23,106 nucleotides of DNA from Pelargonium cotyledonis. Its lineage: Eukaryota > Streptophyta > Magnoliopsida > Geraniales > Geraniaceae. Numbering within the stretch: position 1 is the stretch's first letter; every line of letters begins with the position of its first letter. A program made the translations under genes and the position numbers. The stretch is taken from NCBI GenBank assembly GCA_036897625.1, contig JAYMTA010000911.1, positions 1 to 23,106 on the forward strand, given 5' to 3'. The notes under the pieces were generated by a model. The model saw only the letters and a list, made by a program, of their open reading frames with translations, ran no database searches and had not been told where the DNA came from. This document shows, piece by piece, positions 1 to 10,552 of the stretch.

Positions 1-1003
1 AGCACTCCACACTATGAATCTTCTTGGAAGTAAAACATTATCAGTCCCAGAATCGAACTCCTTTGATCTTGGAATGATCTGATTGGAGCCATCCACAACA
101 GCTTCCATTTTGCCCAGTAACACGTTACAGTGCAGCACATGCCTCAACCCATCTTCATCAACATCCGATCCCAAAGCACTGCCACATTAATTAAATTATC
201 CATGAATCCTCAAATTTCTTGGTAACCAAACAGAATCGTAGAAACAGAGACTCACCTATAAATGCAGGAATAACAAGGACACCACCAGGTTGGGAGCTGC
301 TGAACCCAACAGTCAGAACACCAACAATCTCCTCCGCCGAGCCGCTGTAAATAGCGCAATTCATATTGGGGCCGCCGCATTTCTTGGACATCTCCCTGGT
401 GAAGATCTTGAACGATTCGTACCGAGCGCGACCCAGAAAACCAGAATGCGTAAGGTCGTGTACGGCCACAACACTCGCCTCCATCCCCAAATAACTCATA
501 TTCGAAACAAACATTTCCTTGACAAAGTAATGCTCTGTCTTCTTCTTTCGGCCTCTCCACCACTCCGTCGTCGATCAGAAACCTGAAATGCCTCGACCCA
601 TAACGGTCACTCGATACCTCCTCGTCGGTGGCACATTGGACACTCAATACCTCCTCGCCGGAGTCGGAGCCAAAACGGACACTCGGGACCTCCTCACCGG
701 ATCGGAGTTGGATCCGATCGACATTATTTCCATGCTATCAGTCATGAATGTGTCTTCGTCTTCTTGGCGATAACGGACATTAGTCGATACCTCCTCGTCG
801 GAGCCGATCGATGTTTCTTGACTATCAGTCATGACTGTGTCTTCTTGGCTGTCACGTCGAGCCTCACTGCTCGCCTTATCCGATTGAAGTTTTTGCAAGA
901 TTTTCTTGGAGAGTAGCTTTTCAAGAAAATGAGAGTGGTTCTGTTCTGTGCGTGCTCCTATATATTTAGACTTGATTTTTTGCCATAGTTTTGGCGGTTT
1001 CAA
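1..1003 (-). pseudogene. SRO/RCD1-like inactive-PARP-fold gene, 5' part, frame-disrupted and cut by window edge
   Basis: Plant SRO proteins (SIMILAR TO RCD-ONE; SRO2/SRO5 type) are stress-response regulators built on a PARP catalytic fold that generally lacks ADP-ribosylation activity. Matching blocks here are MEASVVAVHDLTHSGFLGRA and KKCGGPNMNCAIYSGSAEEI (within 500-300) and, after an intron, DVDEDGLRHVLHCNVLLGKM and KEFDSGTDNVLLPRRFIVWS (178-1), all typical of the SRO PARP domain. A start can be placed at 1003 (MKPPKLWQKI), followed by an acidic, repeat-rich N-terminus. The coding frame does not hold. The first frame stops at 644-646, the acidic repeat continues in a second frame, and the PARP block lies in a third. 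Near 530, removing one base would join DGVVERPKEED to EHYFVKEMFV. The intron at 255-179 has a good donor (G|GTGAGT) and acceptor, but its phases also disagree. Three discrepancies in 1 kb favour a decaying paralog; assembly error is the alternative. Confidence 0.78.
604..800 (-). repeat. Degenerate tandem repeat encoding acidic (D/G)EEV units in the SRO-like N-terminus
   Basis: On the plus strand, variants of ACTCGATACCTCCTCGTCGG recur near 608-627, 641-660, 680-699 and 780-799. Read on the minus strand they encode DEEVSTNVR, GEEVPSVR, GEEVLSVQ and DEEVSSDR in tandem. The units are about 33-39 bases apart, except for a longer gap before the last plus-strand copy. The frame slip in this gene falls inside the array, which fits slippage between units. 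Confidence 0.7.
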
Positions 1004-1451
1004 ACAGTTAGAGAGGCGGTGCCAGATGGCAATGACACAGTTGAAATTACATGTTTGTCCCTCCCTGGTTTCTATGAGTTAAAAGAAACGGGAGGATGAT
1101 GAGGGGTAATATGGGAGTAATGAAAAAAACATTAAAAATTTACGATTTTGGGTCATTTTCTCCAAGCAATGAGTACAAATTCAACCAAACTAGTAATTTG
1201 TATCTTTGAATTGCATAGATCAAACACAAATAGCCCAAGATTGCATGACCTATATTTATGATAACTCCATCCATAAAACACAAAACTACTTGATTTTAAG
1301 TAAATATCAGTTCCCATCTTTTACAGAAAATTGTTCAAACCAATTTTGACATATATAATAGCTGTTGAAGCATGAAACAGTACAAGTATGGAGGTGGCCA
1401 GTCTTCAGTTGAGGAATACCTATCAAAACATTTTTTGAAGCTTTTTGTCTT
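1004..1451. other. Intergenic: SRO-like promoter side and bHLH 3' flank
   Basis: This is AT-rich spacer between two minus-strand loci. It should contain the upstream region of the SRO-like locus (about 1004-1130) and the 3'UTR of the bHLH gene (just below 1451). I saw no gene, repeat or RNA in it. Confidence 0.5.
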
Positions 1452-4127
1452 CTAAACACTGTCTGCTCTGTTCTCTGTTAGCTCCATCAGGGAGTCTCTC
1501 AATTTCTTTGCCGGAATCTCCTTCTTTGCCTTCAAGAACAATTGAATAGAATGTAAGTAAAAAGATTAGCTACTATAGAGAAAAAGAAACAAGATGTTCA
1601 ATGAAAACAATTTGATTAGTCAATATTCTCACCTCAACCCTGAGAATGTTGAGGACCATTCCATCAAATGTGGTTACATTGGCATCAACTACTTGAAGCC
1701 CTAAGGAATTCATGGCCTCCATCAGTTTTGTAAACCCACCTTGCTTCTGCTCACACAATGACTTGATCAAGAAGTCTCTCCTGCCAATCTGATTTACTTC
1801 CACTTGCTCCTAAGAGAAGAAATGTTTAGTAAATCTATGAACAACTAAATATGCTAGAGGTTCTGCTATGTCTGTTTTTGTTACCTCCATCAGTTTTTTC
1901 TCAGAAGTGGTGTTGGAACTCTGGTTTTGAGATGTAGCAAAATGTCCAAATTCTCCATGTACAGCATCTAACTTTGGCATCCTTTTCGAGTCGTTTTCTT
2001 CCATTTCCTTGAGCTCATCCTCCAGTTTCTTCACCTCATTCTGTAGCTCCACTATATAGTCAACTGCATCTCCAAGAGTTGCAGCTTTATCCATCTGAAA
2101 GAAATTATTACATACAATAGAGTCAAGATTTATATATATCAGAAACAAATTTTCAGGTTCAGCAATTGACAGTTATTGAGCTCTAGTACCTTGGTTATCT
2201 TGGGAACTAATGCGCGCAAAGCATAGAGCCCATCTCTAATCCTATTCCTCCTGTTTCTCTCAGTGAAGAGATTCTTGGACTGAAAACTTTCTCTATCTGC
2301 CCTTTGGATAAGCCTTGCCTTGTCTTTCCTAGTTCTGTTGGCATTACCTGAAAGCAAGCCTGGTTCTTGCTTTAGCAGGGTTTCACTGTTGGGGGACCTC
2401 TTAGAACCAAAAGATTCTCCCATTGGCTGCTTCAAAGACCCATCTTGAGATATGCAACCAGAGTTTGAATCAAGTGATGGGTGTTCATGTGAAGAACCTT
2501 CAAAGCTGGGATAGGTGCTGGATTGGGTAACAGGAGGAAGAAACTGTGCCCCTGGAAGCAAACTCAAAAACTGGAAAGCTGGCTGCCAGATTTCCAGGTA
2601 TTCTGTGTGTGATGAATCAAGATGGTGCTCATTGGTAAAGCTTTGCATGGTCAAGTCTAAAGAGACATTGTAGTGAGCCATAACTAGCCCTATAATCTTT
2701 TGATCATGTGGTATCTGCACATAAAATGAGTACCAAATCTGTAAAATTGAGATGAATGTTTAAAATGAACACTAAAAATGTGTAAAAAGTCTTAACAAAT
2801 CTTACATTCTTTGCAGTAAAGAGCTCAATGAGACCACCAAAAACTGGGATCAAAACTTGAGTGCCATTTAAATGCTGTCATATAACCAGTTTACAAGTTA
2901 AACAATGAGCAATAAACTTCATATGAATTGAAATTATGTGCCGTCAGTCCCCATCCTTGTAGATGATGAACTGTGATGCATATATGAAATGTGTCATCTG
3001 TATATAGAATTGGTTGAATGTTTGATCAATATACCCTTTCTAAGATGAGGAACTAATTAAATAAAAAGTGTTACAGCCTAGAAACTGGATTTATGGGTTT
3101 TTTTCTTCTCTTTCCCAGGAAGCTGACAAGCAACATATTCATTTGTTCTGACTAATCAATTGATACAGGACCATTCCAAAGTTCAACACTCAAAAGAAAA
3201 TGTGTTTGAATCCCAATTAGACAGTATCAGTTTCATATATACTATAATAAACTAGTGATCCTTCAATTATGCTTATGCCATGCTGTTTCTAGTGTTAACT
3301 AAAGACTTTTGGCTACACAGAAAATGCTAGAAAAGGAAAGAAAATCAAATAAACATGTGGTTTGCTTGGGGAGAAACAAACAACCACCCTTTTATATGGG
3401 AATTGAAATTTGAAAGCAAACACATTAGTGGCAGTGACAGTCACATTCTTCAGAAAACATAATCACAAAATAAACTTAACAAATCAAGCAAATATTCCAT
3501 GTTCATTTATGGTTTCATTACATCAGTTTTGTCATCAAACAGTATTAAAGTAAGTGAAATTTTGCAATACCCACATGATGAGAAGGATCTGAATCAGAGT
3601 TGTCATGAGTAATCCACCTGGGTTTGTTTGATATCACCACCTCTCCATGGACCCTGCAAATCAAAATCCCCACATCTCTCCATTAGTACTGTTTCTGGGT
3701 CTTGCACACAGAGGAGAGAGAGCAGTGAAAAATGTTGTACCCAGAATAGAGAGCCATGGAAGATGGAAAGTGAGCAAGAGCCTCACAAGCCTTTGTCCTA
3801 ATGGGATGCTGAGAATATATGTCTCTGCAAATGGTGGACAATGGCTGCTCTCCTTTCTCCTCTTTGACACAGAAATGGGTTTTGCTATCAACCCCACCCC
3901 CACCGCTGCAACAGCAACCCAACCACTCAATGAACCTATCAATAAAACAGAGCTCAAAGAGATGAGATCAGTGCACTGGATCATCGAGAAAAGAAGAAGA
4001 AAATGCAGGTGGGTCTGGTTCGGTACCTTGAAGGTTCATCGCCAAGCTTCCAAACAACACAGTAGTCCCAAGCCTTGGAGTCAACAAGAGGTCTCAGCCA
4101 CTCCACTGCTCTCTCCAGAGCTCTCAT
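1452..4127 (-). CDS. bHLH transcription factor, bHLH90-like, 8 exons, 477 aa
   Basis: This is a nuclear DNA-binding regulator. I place eight exons at 4127-4027, 3935-3741, 3653-3575, 2874-2806, 2714-2190, 2094-1885, 1809-1633 and 1529-1452. All junctions are GT-AG, phases agree throughout, and the total of 1434 nt is divisible by three. The N-terminus (MRALERAVEWLRPLVDSKAW, then FIEWLGCCCSGG) and HLNGTQVLIPVFGGLIELF form the bHLH-MYC_N domain, roughly residues 1-170. The bHLH is near residues 294-356: basic region KNLFTERNRRNRIRDG, then MDKAATLGDAVDYIVELQ. It carries the Glu-Arg pair used for E-box contact, and the helix is split by an intron right after ITK. An ACT-like domain (EVNQIGRRDFLIKSLCEQKQ onward) fills residues 394-477. 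The layout is closest to Arabidopsis bHLH90, a relative of the AMS/DYT1 group. I chose the ATG at 4127 because MRALERA matches the family start; an in-frame ATG at 4241 would add 38 atypical residues. Intron 4 (2875-3574, 700 bp) shows nothing else. Confidence 0.9.
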
Positions 4128-5052
4128 TGCTCTTCTTCTCTGTACCTCTCTAGCTATAGAGTCTGTGTCTGTTTCTGTTCCCTTTATAACAACCCACAAG
4201 CCACATGGTCCACGGAAACCCCAACAAATCTGTTTTATCAATTCTCTTTTTGTTTGGATTGGAGACGAAGTAAAAAAACAAAAAAAAAAGAAGAAAAAGG
4301 TCCCATCTTTTTTTATTTTTCATTTTCATTTTCGTTCAGAACAGAGAATCAGTGACAAAATCTGTGGCATAGCAATCTGCAATAGCAATATGGTACAGCT
4401 GCAGCTGGTTCTTTTTTTTTGACTGACAATCCTAAGCACACAAAAAGAAACGACCAAGCATCCAACGGTTCAAAACCAGAACTGGTAATCATCAAAGATA
4501 CTAGTATTTTCCATTTACATTTTAAAAATAATGAAAATTGCTAAATTTTAGAAATTGCATTTTGGCGCGTGGGAGAAGGGTTCGAACTGTAGGAAACAGT
4601 ATATTGGGTACGATTATGGCACAACCGAAGGGTCACCGGACTGAACGGTGTTGAAAAATTAAGCAAAAACAGAACCAGAGACTGTACTGTGTGTACAAAA
4701 CAAAAGGATAAAATTGACTGTGTATGTTGTTTTTTTTGTACATTTGCTTGTTATGGATAAAATTGAGAGGCTATGTGCTGTGTCAGTTTTGGTCCATGGC
4801 CTGCGAAATGTTTGGACCCTTTTTGCCCAAATCATTAACACAGATCTCAACCATGATTATCGGTGTCAGTTTTTTTCATGAATGAAAACTTACCATATGC
4901 TAAGTATGTATTAATGTTGCAACATATTACATATTTGAATTGTCAAGTGGAAAAGAAGAAACTAAGAAAAATGAAAACAAATGATATGAACCCATAATGA
5001 ATCCTTGCCCGCCGCAACTCTGAAACAACACATAATTATGTGAAGAAGCTTT
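4128..5052. other. bHLH 5' leader/promoter and intergenic spacer
   Basis: The part near 4128-4430 is pyrimidine/purine-rich and probably holds the 5'UTR and core promoter of the minus-strand bHLH gene. The sequence TCCAACGGTT at 4459-4468 contains an AACGG MYB-type core close to the MSA consensus. The remainder to 5052 is AT-rich and includes the 3' flank of the membrane-protein gene. Small open frames here match no family. Confidence 0.45.
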
Positions 5053-5718
5053 TCACTCTGCATCATATGCTCTGAATTTGGGCTCTTCTCCTCTACCAAA
5101 TTTGTTGACAACCCCATTTTCATATGGCATGAATCCTCTGGTTCCTCCATTGCCTCCTTGTGATCTACCACTTGGGAATCTCTTATCAAACCCATACTCA
5201 ACACCCCCACCACCTTCTTTGGGATTTCTCATCTTGTTCTCAAACCCAAACTCACCACCACCACCTTCTTTGGGAGTTCTCATCTTGTTCTCAGACCCGT
5301 ACTCAACACCACCACCTTCTTTGGGATTCCTCATCTTATTATCAAACCCATACTCAGCATCTTCTTCCCTGGGTCGAATACGAAAGTTCTGGCTTTCGGG
5401 TTGAATTCGATTCCGGTTCTGGTTCTCAATGTCTCCTTCCTTGGGATGATGGTCATGAAAGTTATGGTTTTTGGGTTGTGCTTGTTTGTGGCTCATCTTT
5501 GGTCTCTGGTTGTGGAATCTCCTGTTACAGAAGCGTCCGAGGAAGCAAGCTATAGCTGAAATGGCTACGATTACACCTAAAACAATGAAAACTGTCCCAA
5601 AAGACCCATTTGAATGGGAGTGATTAGGCTGTTGTCTGGGGATAGTTTGGGGATAGACCACAACAGGCTGTGGCTGTGACTGTGACTGTGGCTGTGGCTG
5701 TGACATGGAAGATGACAT
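5053..5718 (-). CDS. Single-pass membrane protein with Gln/Pro-rich N-terminus and repeated charged tail, 221 aa
   Basis: Uncharacterised plant protein encoded in one exon. Residues 1-38 are rich in Gln, Pro and Ser. Residues 41-60 (GTVFIVLGVIVAISAIACFL) form a clear transmembrane segment, followed by the basic GRFCNRR stop-transfer motif. No cleavable signal peptide precedes it, so it looks like a signal-anchor protein with a hydrophilic tail of about 160 residues in the cytosol or extracellular space. The tail carries four copies of (V/A)EYGF(E/D)NKMRNPKEGGG at residues 121-183 and ends in KFRAYDAE. The motif GTVFIVLxVIxxISAIACxLGR-CNRR is, as I recall, conserved in many unnamed land-plant proteins, which supports a real gene. 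The start at 5718 is the first in-frame ATG; a second lies at residue 5. A possible TATA box (ATATAAA on the minus strand, 5882-5876) lies about 160 bp upstream. Confidence 0.82.
   Translation of the reverse strand: MSSSMSQPQPQSQSQPQPVVVYPQTIPRQQPNHSHSNGSFGTVFIVLGVIVAISAIACFLGRFCNRRFHNQRPKMSHKQAQPKNHNFHDHHPKEGDIENQNRNRIQPESQNFRIRPREEDAEYGFDNKMRNPKEGGGVEYGSENKMRTPKEGGGGEFGFENKMRNPKEGGGGVEYGFDKRFPSGRSQGGNGGTRGFMPYENGVVNKFGRGEEPKFRAYDAE
5170..5358 (-). repeat. In-frame tandem repeat, four units of about 16-18 residues
   Basis: The units read AEYGFDNKMRNPKEGGG, VEYGSENKMRTPKEGGGG, EFGFENKMRNPKEGGGG and a partial VEYGFDKRFPSG. Unit length varies through the glycine run (three or four codons), consistent with slippage that keeps the frame. 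Confidence 0.85.
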
Positions 5719-7659
5719 GTTGTAGGCTTGGTCGTTTACAGGTTACTGAGCTTAGCAAGAAGAGATCAAAGAGAGGAGGGTGTGGGATTTGGTTTTAGTA
5801 GTGAAAATTTGGAGATGGTGTTGTTCTTTGAGTGCAGAGCAATGCAAGTAACAAATATTTTCATGTGAAATGGGGTTTATATGTATATTGTGAGTTAAGC
5901 CTAATGCACTGTGTTGTTTTTAGGAATTGAATACAGAAAAGAAGAAACTTTCTTTAATAAAGGTATTCTCTTGTGAAGAAGGAGCTGTCCAGGTTGCTTT
6001 GTAAGGAGTGAAATTAAGATTTTAGGTTCTTTTAATCTCAAGACCCCATGGAAGTGTGGGTTTTGTTCATTATGTAATTGTTTCTGTAGGAGGTTGTCTC
6101 TTTGTGCAAGTAATGTGAAATCCAACTGTCAAAACTATAGCCCATTGTCACATGACGAGAGAATCAGTCCCGTGCGGTGCCCAAACTCTCATATTATAGA
6201 GGAGGGGTCAACTTTCTTCGTAAATGTCAAACACAATAAATATATTTTGAACGGTGATATTATACTTATAGCATGGAATAACACTAATACAAGTTTATAA
6301 GACGTTCGTTGAAAACTAGTTTTGCTAATTTTCTTGATCCAAGATTTGTGTAAGCAAGTTGAGGACAAAAATATGGGTTAAACATAGGATTTTGTGTGAA
6401 GCTTATTTGTTTAATTATGTGAAGCTAGAAGAGAAGGGGGGTGTTATGTTTGTTGCTTGATTCATCATTGATTGTCTTCTTTATTCTCTCTTTTTTCAAC
6501 AAAGGAATCGATTCTGCTAGTGAGTGGGTTGGGCTGAGCTAGCTAATTCTTCAACGTTTTTTAATGATTGATCCATTACATATACTAGTATAATATTATT
6601 ATTTCAGTTTAGTTTTAAAAAAATTAGCGTGGATAATAACTATATTTAAGCCAAGATATGTCACCTGCATTAACAAAAAAAAAATGCAACAAAAAAGAAA
6701 GAAGAAAACCAGCAAATTCATATGCTCTTATGCGTGTATTTTTACGTAAGTTGATGTAATTATGTCCGAATGAGTTACTGGCATCCTATTTTTATTTTTC
6801 ATTTATTTATGTGTGTAAATTTTTACACACTTGCTACAAATTCTTAACTCACACGAGAAAAACCCAGTCTATATGAAAAAAATCAGTTCTAAAAATAATA
6901 CTCCACCCAACTCAAACATTGAAGTCTTATGTGTTATTAGGCTTCCAGTGTTCTCTATTTTTTATTCGAGAATCTTTAAGTTAAAGTCGGGAATTTTGAC
7001 TTGAATTTGTAGACATTGGAAACTAATATGAAATTTTCAGGGTGAGGTGGAGTGTTCCTTAAGAAAAATGTTGATAAACTCAAACAGACTCTCATGAGTC
7101 AAATGTTTTAAAGCCAAAATTTGAACCAGTCCGCAACCTACACTCATTTTGGGTGAGTTAGGTTTGATTTTATTTTATTTTGTATCACATTATGTTTGCA
7201 TGTACCAAATTTTACACATGTACTAGGAGATGCTTCTATAATTGCACCACTTTACTAGTTAGTACAAGTTCACACGAATTGGTCTATTTTGTTTTTGTGG
7301 ATGGACATAAAAACCAAGAGAAAATGTACTTTGCCACCTTTTGTCACTTCCCTATGAAACATCAAAAGCAATCTTTACTATTTTTATTTGTCAAAATATT
7401 ATTCGTACTAATCATCTGAGAATATATCCATGCAATGTGTTGTGTGTAAGTTATGTGTTAATAATCCACACTTTGCTTATGCTAAATCTAAATCAATTTT
7501 AAAAAGCAAATTGAGCATCTTTGTTTGGTGTAGTGCCCAAATTAAATTACCCTCATTATTGGAGTCATTTACGCGTTATATAAACTTTATCATTAGTAGA
7601 GCTCTAGCTCTAAGGAAGAAAGGTTGACAACTTTGGTATTATTTTCTTCTTAGCATATA
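5719..7659. other. Long AT-rich intergenic region
   Basis: Apart from the promoter side of the membrane-protein gene (5719-5910) and a short palindrome near 6811-6830, I see no gene or recognisable element. Open frames at 5901-6300 and 7180-7627 are short, lack family similarity and look like chance frames in AT-rich DNA. Confidence 0.5.
6811..6830. repeat. Short palindrome
   Basis: GTGTGTAAATTTTTACACAC has 9-base arms around a TT centre. It lies in non-coding DNA with no adjacent gene end, so no function is assigned. Confidence 0.6.
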
Positions 7660-7912
7660 TTCCCTCCGTCTCAAAAAAAGTATCTTGTTTATCTAAATTT
7701 TTTGTCTCAAAATGAGTGTCTTGTTTCTATTTTTAAGCTATTATATTAGTGTTCTTCCTATATTACCCTTATCACTTATGCACATGGGCAAATCTGCACA
7801 TGGGGTGTAGATGAAGAAAGTGAGGGTTATATTGGAAACACACTAAATTATTTTGTAATTCTTAATTTTTGCAAAAAATGAAAACAAGACACTCATTTTG
7901 AGATGGATGGAG
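7660..7912. mobile_element. Stowaway-like MITE (Tc1/mariner type), 253 bp
   Basis: The left end reads TTCCCTCCGTCTCAAAA and the right end, reverse-complemented, CTCCATCCATCTCAAAA. These are variants of the Stowaway terminus CTCCCTCCGTC. Both ends are flanked by TA (7658-7659 and 7913-7914), the expected target duplication. Inside, a 22-base perfect inverted repeat pairs 7705-7726 with 7882-7903 (GAGTGTCTTGTTT and its complement), so the left end looks like two nested copies of the terminus. It has no coding capacity, so it would need a transposase supplied elsewhere. Confidence 0.85.
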
Positions 7913-8618
7913 TATAATAAAATAAGAATGTATTCTATCTTGTTTTATTTGTTAACCTCCATATTTTTTTTAGGATGGTCTAAAGTTTGGGTATCTTCTC
8001 CTTAGACTTCATTATAGAATAATCATTTTATAAATTGATTCTAAGTTTGAATTAAATAACAAGTCATGTTTGAATTATTATATGATTTGCAACGAGAAAA
8101 CAAACCTGAAAAACTAACTTTTAAAATAACTTTCAAGAACAAAAAAGTACAATATTCATAAATTCTCACAAAAATGTTGTTTTGATTCTAAATCCTAGAT
8201 CAATTTTGTCATGGGAGATGTGAAGATTTTAACTGTAAACAAATTTCAAATGATGATTAGTATGAGTGTGATAAATCAATTTAAAGTTGTCAACCGCAAA
8301 TATACATGTTGTTCAAGAACTTAATGATATAAACCGAAAGCCCAACCAATATGGGCCCAATAAAAATTGGAAAGTTCGTTAGGAAGTTGGTGACGAGCAT
8401 GACACTGCGCGCCTTCCAACGGCTACCTGAACAACCTCTCACCTGTCTCATTCTCAATGAAATGTTCACACAAACAAAGTGAACCCCAATTTTAATAAAA
8501 GAAGAAGAAACAAAATTCAATCCCAAAACAAACCAAATAATTTTGAATAAAACCACTCTCAAATTAATTTTCACTGTAATCACCAAATTCACCCCATCTT
8601 CAACCTTGCAAAATCCTG
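7913..8618. other. Intergenic region and glucanase promoter/5' leader
   Basis: AT-rich sequence to about 8400, then the promoter and leader of the GH17 gene. An MSA-type motif lies at 8415-8425. I saw no other feature. Confidence 0.5.
8415..8425 (+). promoter_or_regulatory. MSA (mitosis-specific activator)-type element
   Basis: TCCAACGGCTA fits the plant MSA consensus YCYAACGGYYA, bound by three-repeat MYB factors of G2/M genes, with no mismatch. It lies about 195 bp upstream of the glucanase ATG. An 11-base degenerate motif can occur by chance, so function is inferred from position only. Confidence 0.45.
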
Positions 8619-9730
8619 ATGTCACTCTTAGCCTCTCTGTTTTCACTCCTCTGCCTCCTCCTCCTCCTCCCACCTCCAACAGGTACCTCTCAACATTCTT
8701 GTTTGGTTCCCGAGAAAACATAACAGAATCTACTCAATCCCATATTTTCTTCCTTATCGATCTTGCAGCTGGTGTGCCCATCGGGATCTGCTATGGCCGC
8801 ATCGCCGACAACCTCCCGCCTCCATTTGAGGTCATGGAGACGCTCAAATCCAACGGCATCACAAGCGTTCGCGTCTTCAATCCCGATCCTGCCACCCTCC
8901 AGTCCCTCTCCGGCACCGGAATCAGCCTCGTCGTCGGCGTCCCCAACGAGCACCTCCCTTACCTCGCATCCGGCACCGCTGATTTCGCTCTCACCTGGCT
9001 CCAATCCAACATCTTTCTCCACATCCCCACCGACCAGATCCAGTACATCGCCGTCGGGAACGAGGTCTTCCTCCAAGATCCGTACAACACGCCCCACGTG
9101 GTTCCAGCCATCTTGAATCTCTACCAAGCTCTTCAAAATCTCGGGCTCGAAAACGACATCAAGCTCTCGTCGCCGCAAGCCGCCTCGGTGCTGTCTGGTT
9201 CGTTCCCTCCGTCCTCTGCAACGTTCGATCCGTGCATCCGAACCGCCATGGCCGCTCTGCTTCAGTTCCTCGCGTGCAGTGGCTCGCCGTTTATGGTCAA
9301 TGTGTACCCATTTCTCAGCTACGCGAAGAATCCGGACCCGTTGTCTTTGGATTATGCTCTTTTTGGGGGTGTGAATTCGTTTGCGGATGGGAATTTGGTG
9401 TACAGCAATCTTTTCGACGCGAGTATTGATGCGTTTTTGTGTGCGATGGAGAAGGAAGGGTACGGCGGAGTTCCCGTGATGGTGACGGAGACGGGTTGGC
9501 CGACGGCGGACGGCGAGGGGGCGAGTGTGGCGAATGCGATGACTTATAATGGGAATGTGGCGAGGCGGGTGCTGAACGACGTCGGAACGCCGAAGAGGCC
9601 CGGACTGCCGATGGAGGTTTACTTGTTTGATTTGTTTGATGAGAATTTGAAAGGAGGGCAAGAGTATGAGAAACATTTTGGGATTTTTAGGCTTGATGGG
9701 GTCAAAACCTATGATCTCACCTTTTGTTGA
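8619..9730 (+). CDS. Secreted glucan endo-1,3-beta-glucosidase, GH17, 341 aa, 2 exons
   Basis: This enzyme hydrolyses 1,3-beta-glucan (callose) in the cell wall or at plasmodesmata. I place exon 1 at 8619-8682 and exon 2 at 8769-9730, with intron 8683-8768 (donor G|GTACCT, acceptor TTGCAG). Exon 1 encodes a classic signal peptide, MSLLASLFSLLCLLLLLPPP. It joins in phase to AGVPIGICYGRIADNLP, the normal start of the mature GH17 domain. Total length 1026 nt is divisible by three. A frame running from 8543 is open but translates the intron and has no signal peptide, so it is not the start. Catalytic residues are visible: the acid/base Glu in VGNEV (residue 120) and the nucleophile Glu in VTETGWPT (residue 262). 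The protein ends at FGIFRLDGVKTYDLTFC, with no X8/CBM43 module or GPI-anchor tail. It resembles Arabidopsis beta-1,3-glucanases 11 and 14. Exon 2 is more GC-rich than its surroundings. Confidence 0.93.
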
Positions 9731-10552
9731 TTGAACTAAATTACGTGGATTTGATTGTAATGTGAAATGTATCAACAATTTGAATATGATCTCACTTTTT
9801 AAATAAAATAAAAAAAAAAATTGTAGTTCTTTTCATTTAGCTTAGAATTAGAAATAGAAATTCTTATTCAAACTCGACTCAATCATAGAGAAAACACCAT
9901 ATGTCCTCTCATCTACTCGTCACTTGTAAGTGATTAAAATGACCTAATTCATAATTTCCTAATCTTTTTAAGAACATGTCTTTCCTATAGTTAAGAGATA
10001 TAAGTGAAATTATATCTAACACTTGATAACGTTTTTTTTTATCAAATCCGCTCACTCTAACTTAAGCTTTGGAGGAAATTTTGTTGAAGTCAATCATGAC
10101 CTATCTCACGTATATTCTACATGTGCATGTTAACAATAAGGTAACACGGGTGCTATTGTCATTGTCCTTTCACTGACGAGCTCTAGATGACCACAATTAA
10201 ATGAAACTACATCCTTTTCATATTAGACGTTTAATATGAAATGAAGCTAGTATTATACAAGACATTTTGAGGTTTGAAAACACAAACAATCAATGAATAT
10301 TATTTCACAACCCACGGAATTTCTACACTCATTGAGCCAAGAACTCCGTATTAACTTAGTTGGTAGAACCATTTGGGAGAGTTCAAATAAGTGTTGGGTT
10401 GGTAGTGATTTTTGAAAGAGTCCACACTCTACAGTTGCTAGTTGGTAGTGTTGTTTCAGATAGTTCATATATAGTCTAAATATTTTAATGATTTATATCA
10501 ACGTGATCTACAAAAAGAATGTTAGGTTTTGCCAAAATGGTTATAAAAAATA
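9731..10552. other. Intergenic: glucanase 3' flank and unassigned sequence
   Basis: The 3'UTR and an A-rich stretch (AATAAAATAAAA near 9801-9812) follow the glucanase stop. The rest is AT-rich with no gene or recognisable repeat before the Mutator-like element. Confidence 0.5.

Noticed and set aside
290-773. Plus-strand frames with Leu/Thr-rich repeats near the left edge
   Set aside because: They are antisense to the SRO-like coding blocks and have no similarity of their own.
3647-4153. 168-codon plus-strand open frame over bHLH exons 1-3
   Set aside because: It is antisense to exons with consistent splice phases and family similarity.
4075-4422. 115-codon plus-strand frame with a Lys run
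   Set aside because: It covers the bHLH first exon and its leader antisense, and is otherwise low complexity.
4560-4620. GGGTTCGAACTG, reminiscent of a tRNA T-arm
   Set aside because: No A-box, acceptor stem or anticodon arm could be matched at the right distance.
5078-5555. Plus-strand Pro/His-rich open frames with repeats
   Set aside because: The repeats are the reverse complement of the membrane-protein tail; the minus-strand frame carries the transmembrane segment and is the real one.
6899-7053. Weak inverted pair ACTCCACCC / GGTGGAGT, a possible 155-bp MITE
   Set aside because: Only 8-9 bases match at the ends and no target duplication is visible.
8690-9778. 362-codon minus-strand open frame opposite the glucanase
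   Set aside because: Its translation is Arg/Ile/His-rich, matches no family and shadows the GH17 exon, whose high GC and codon pattern keep the antisense frame open.
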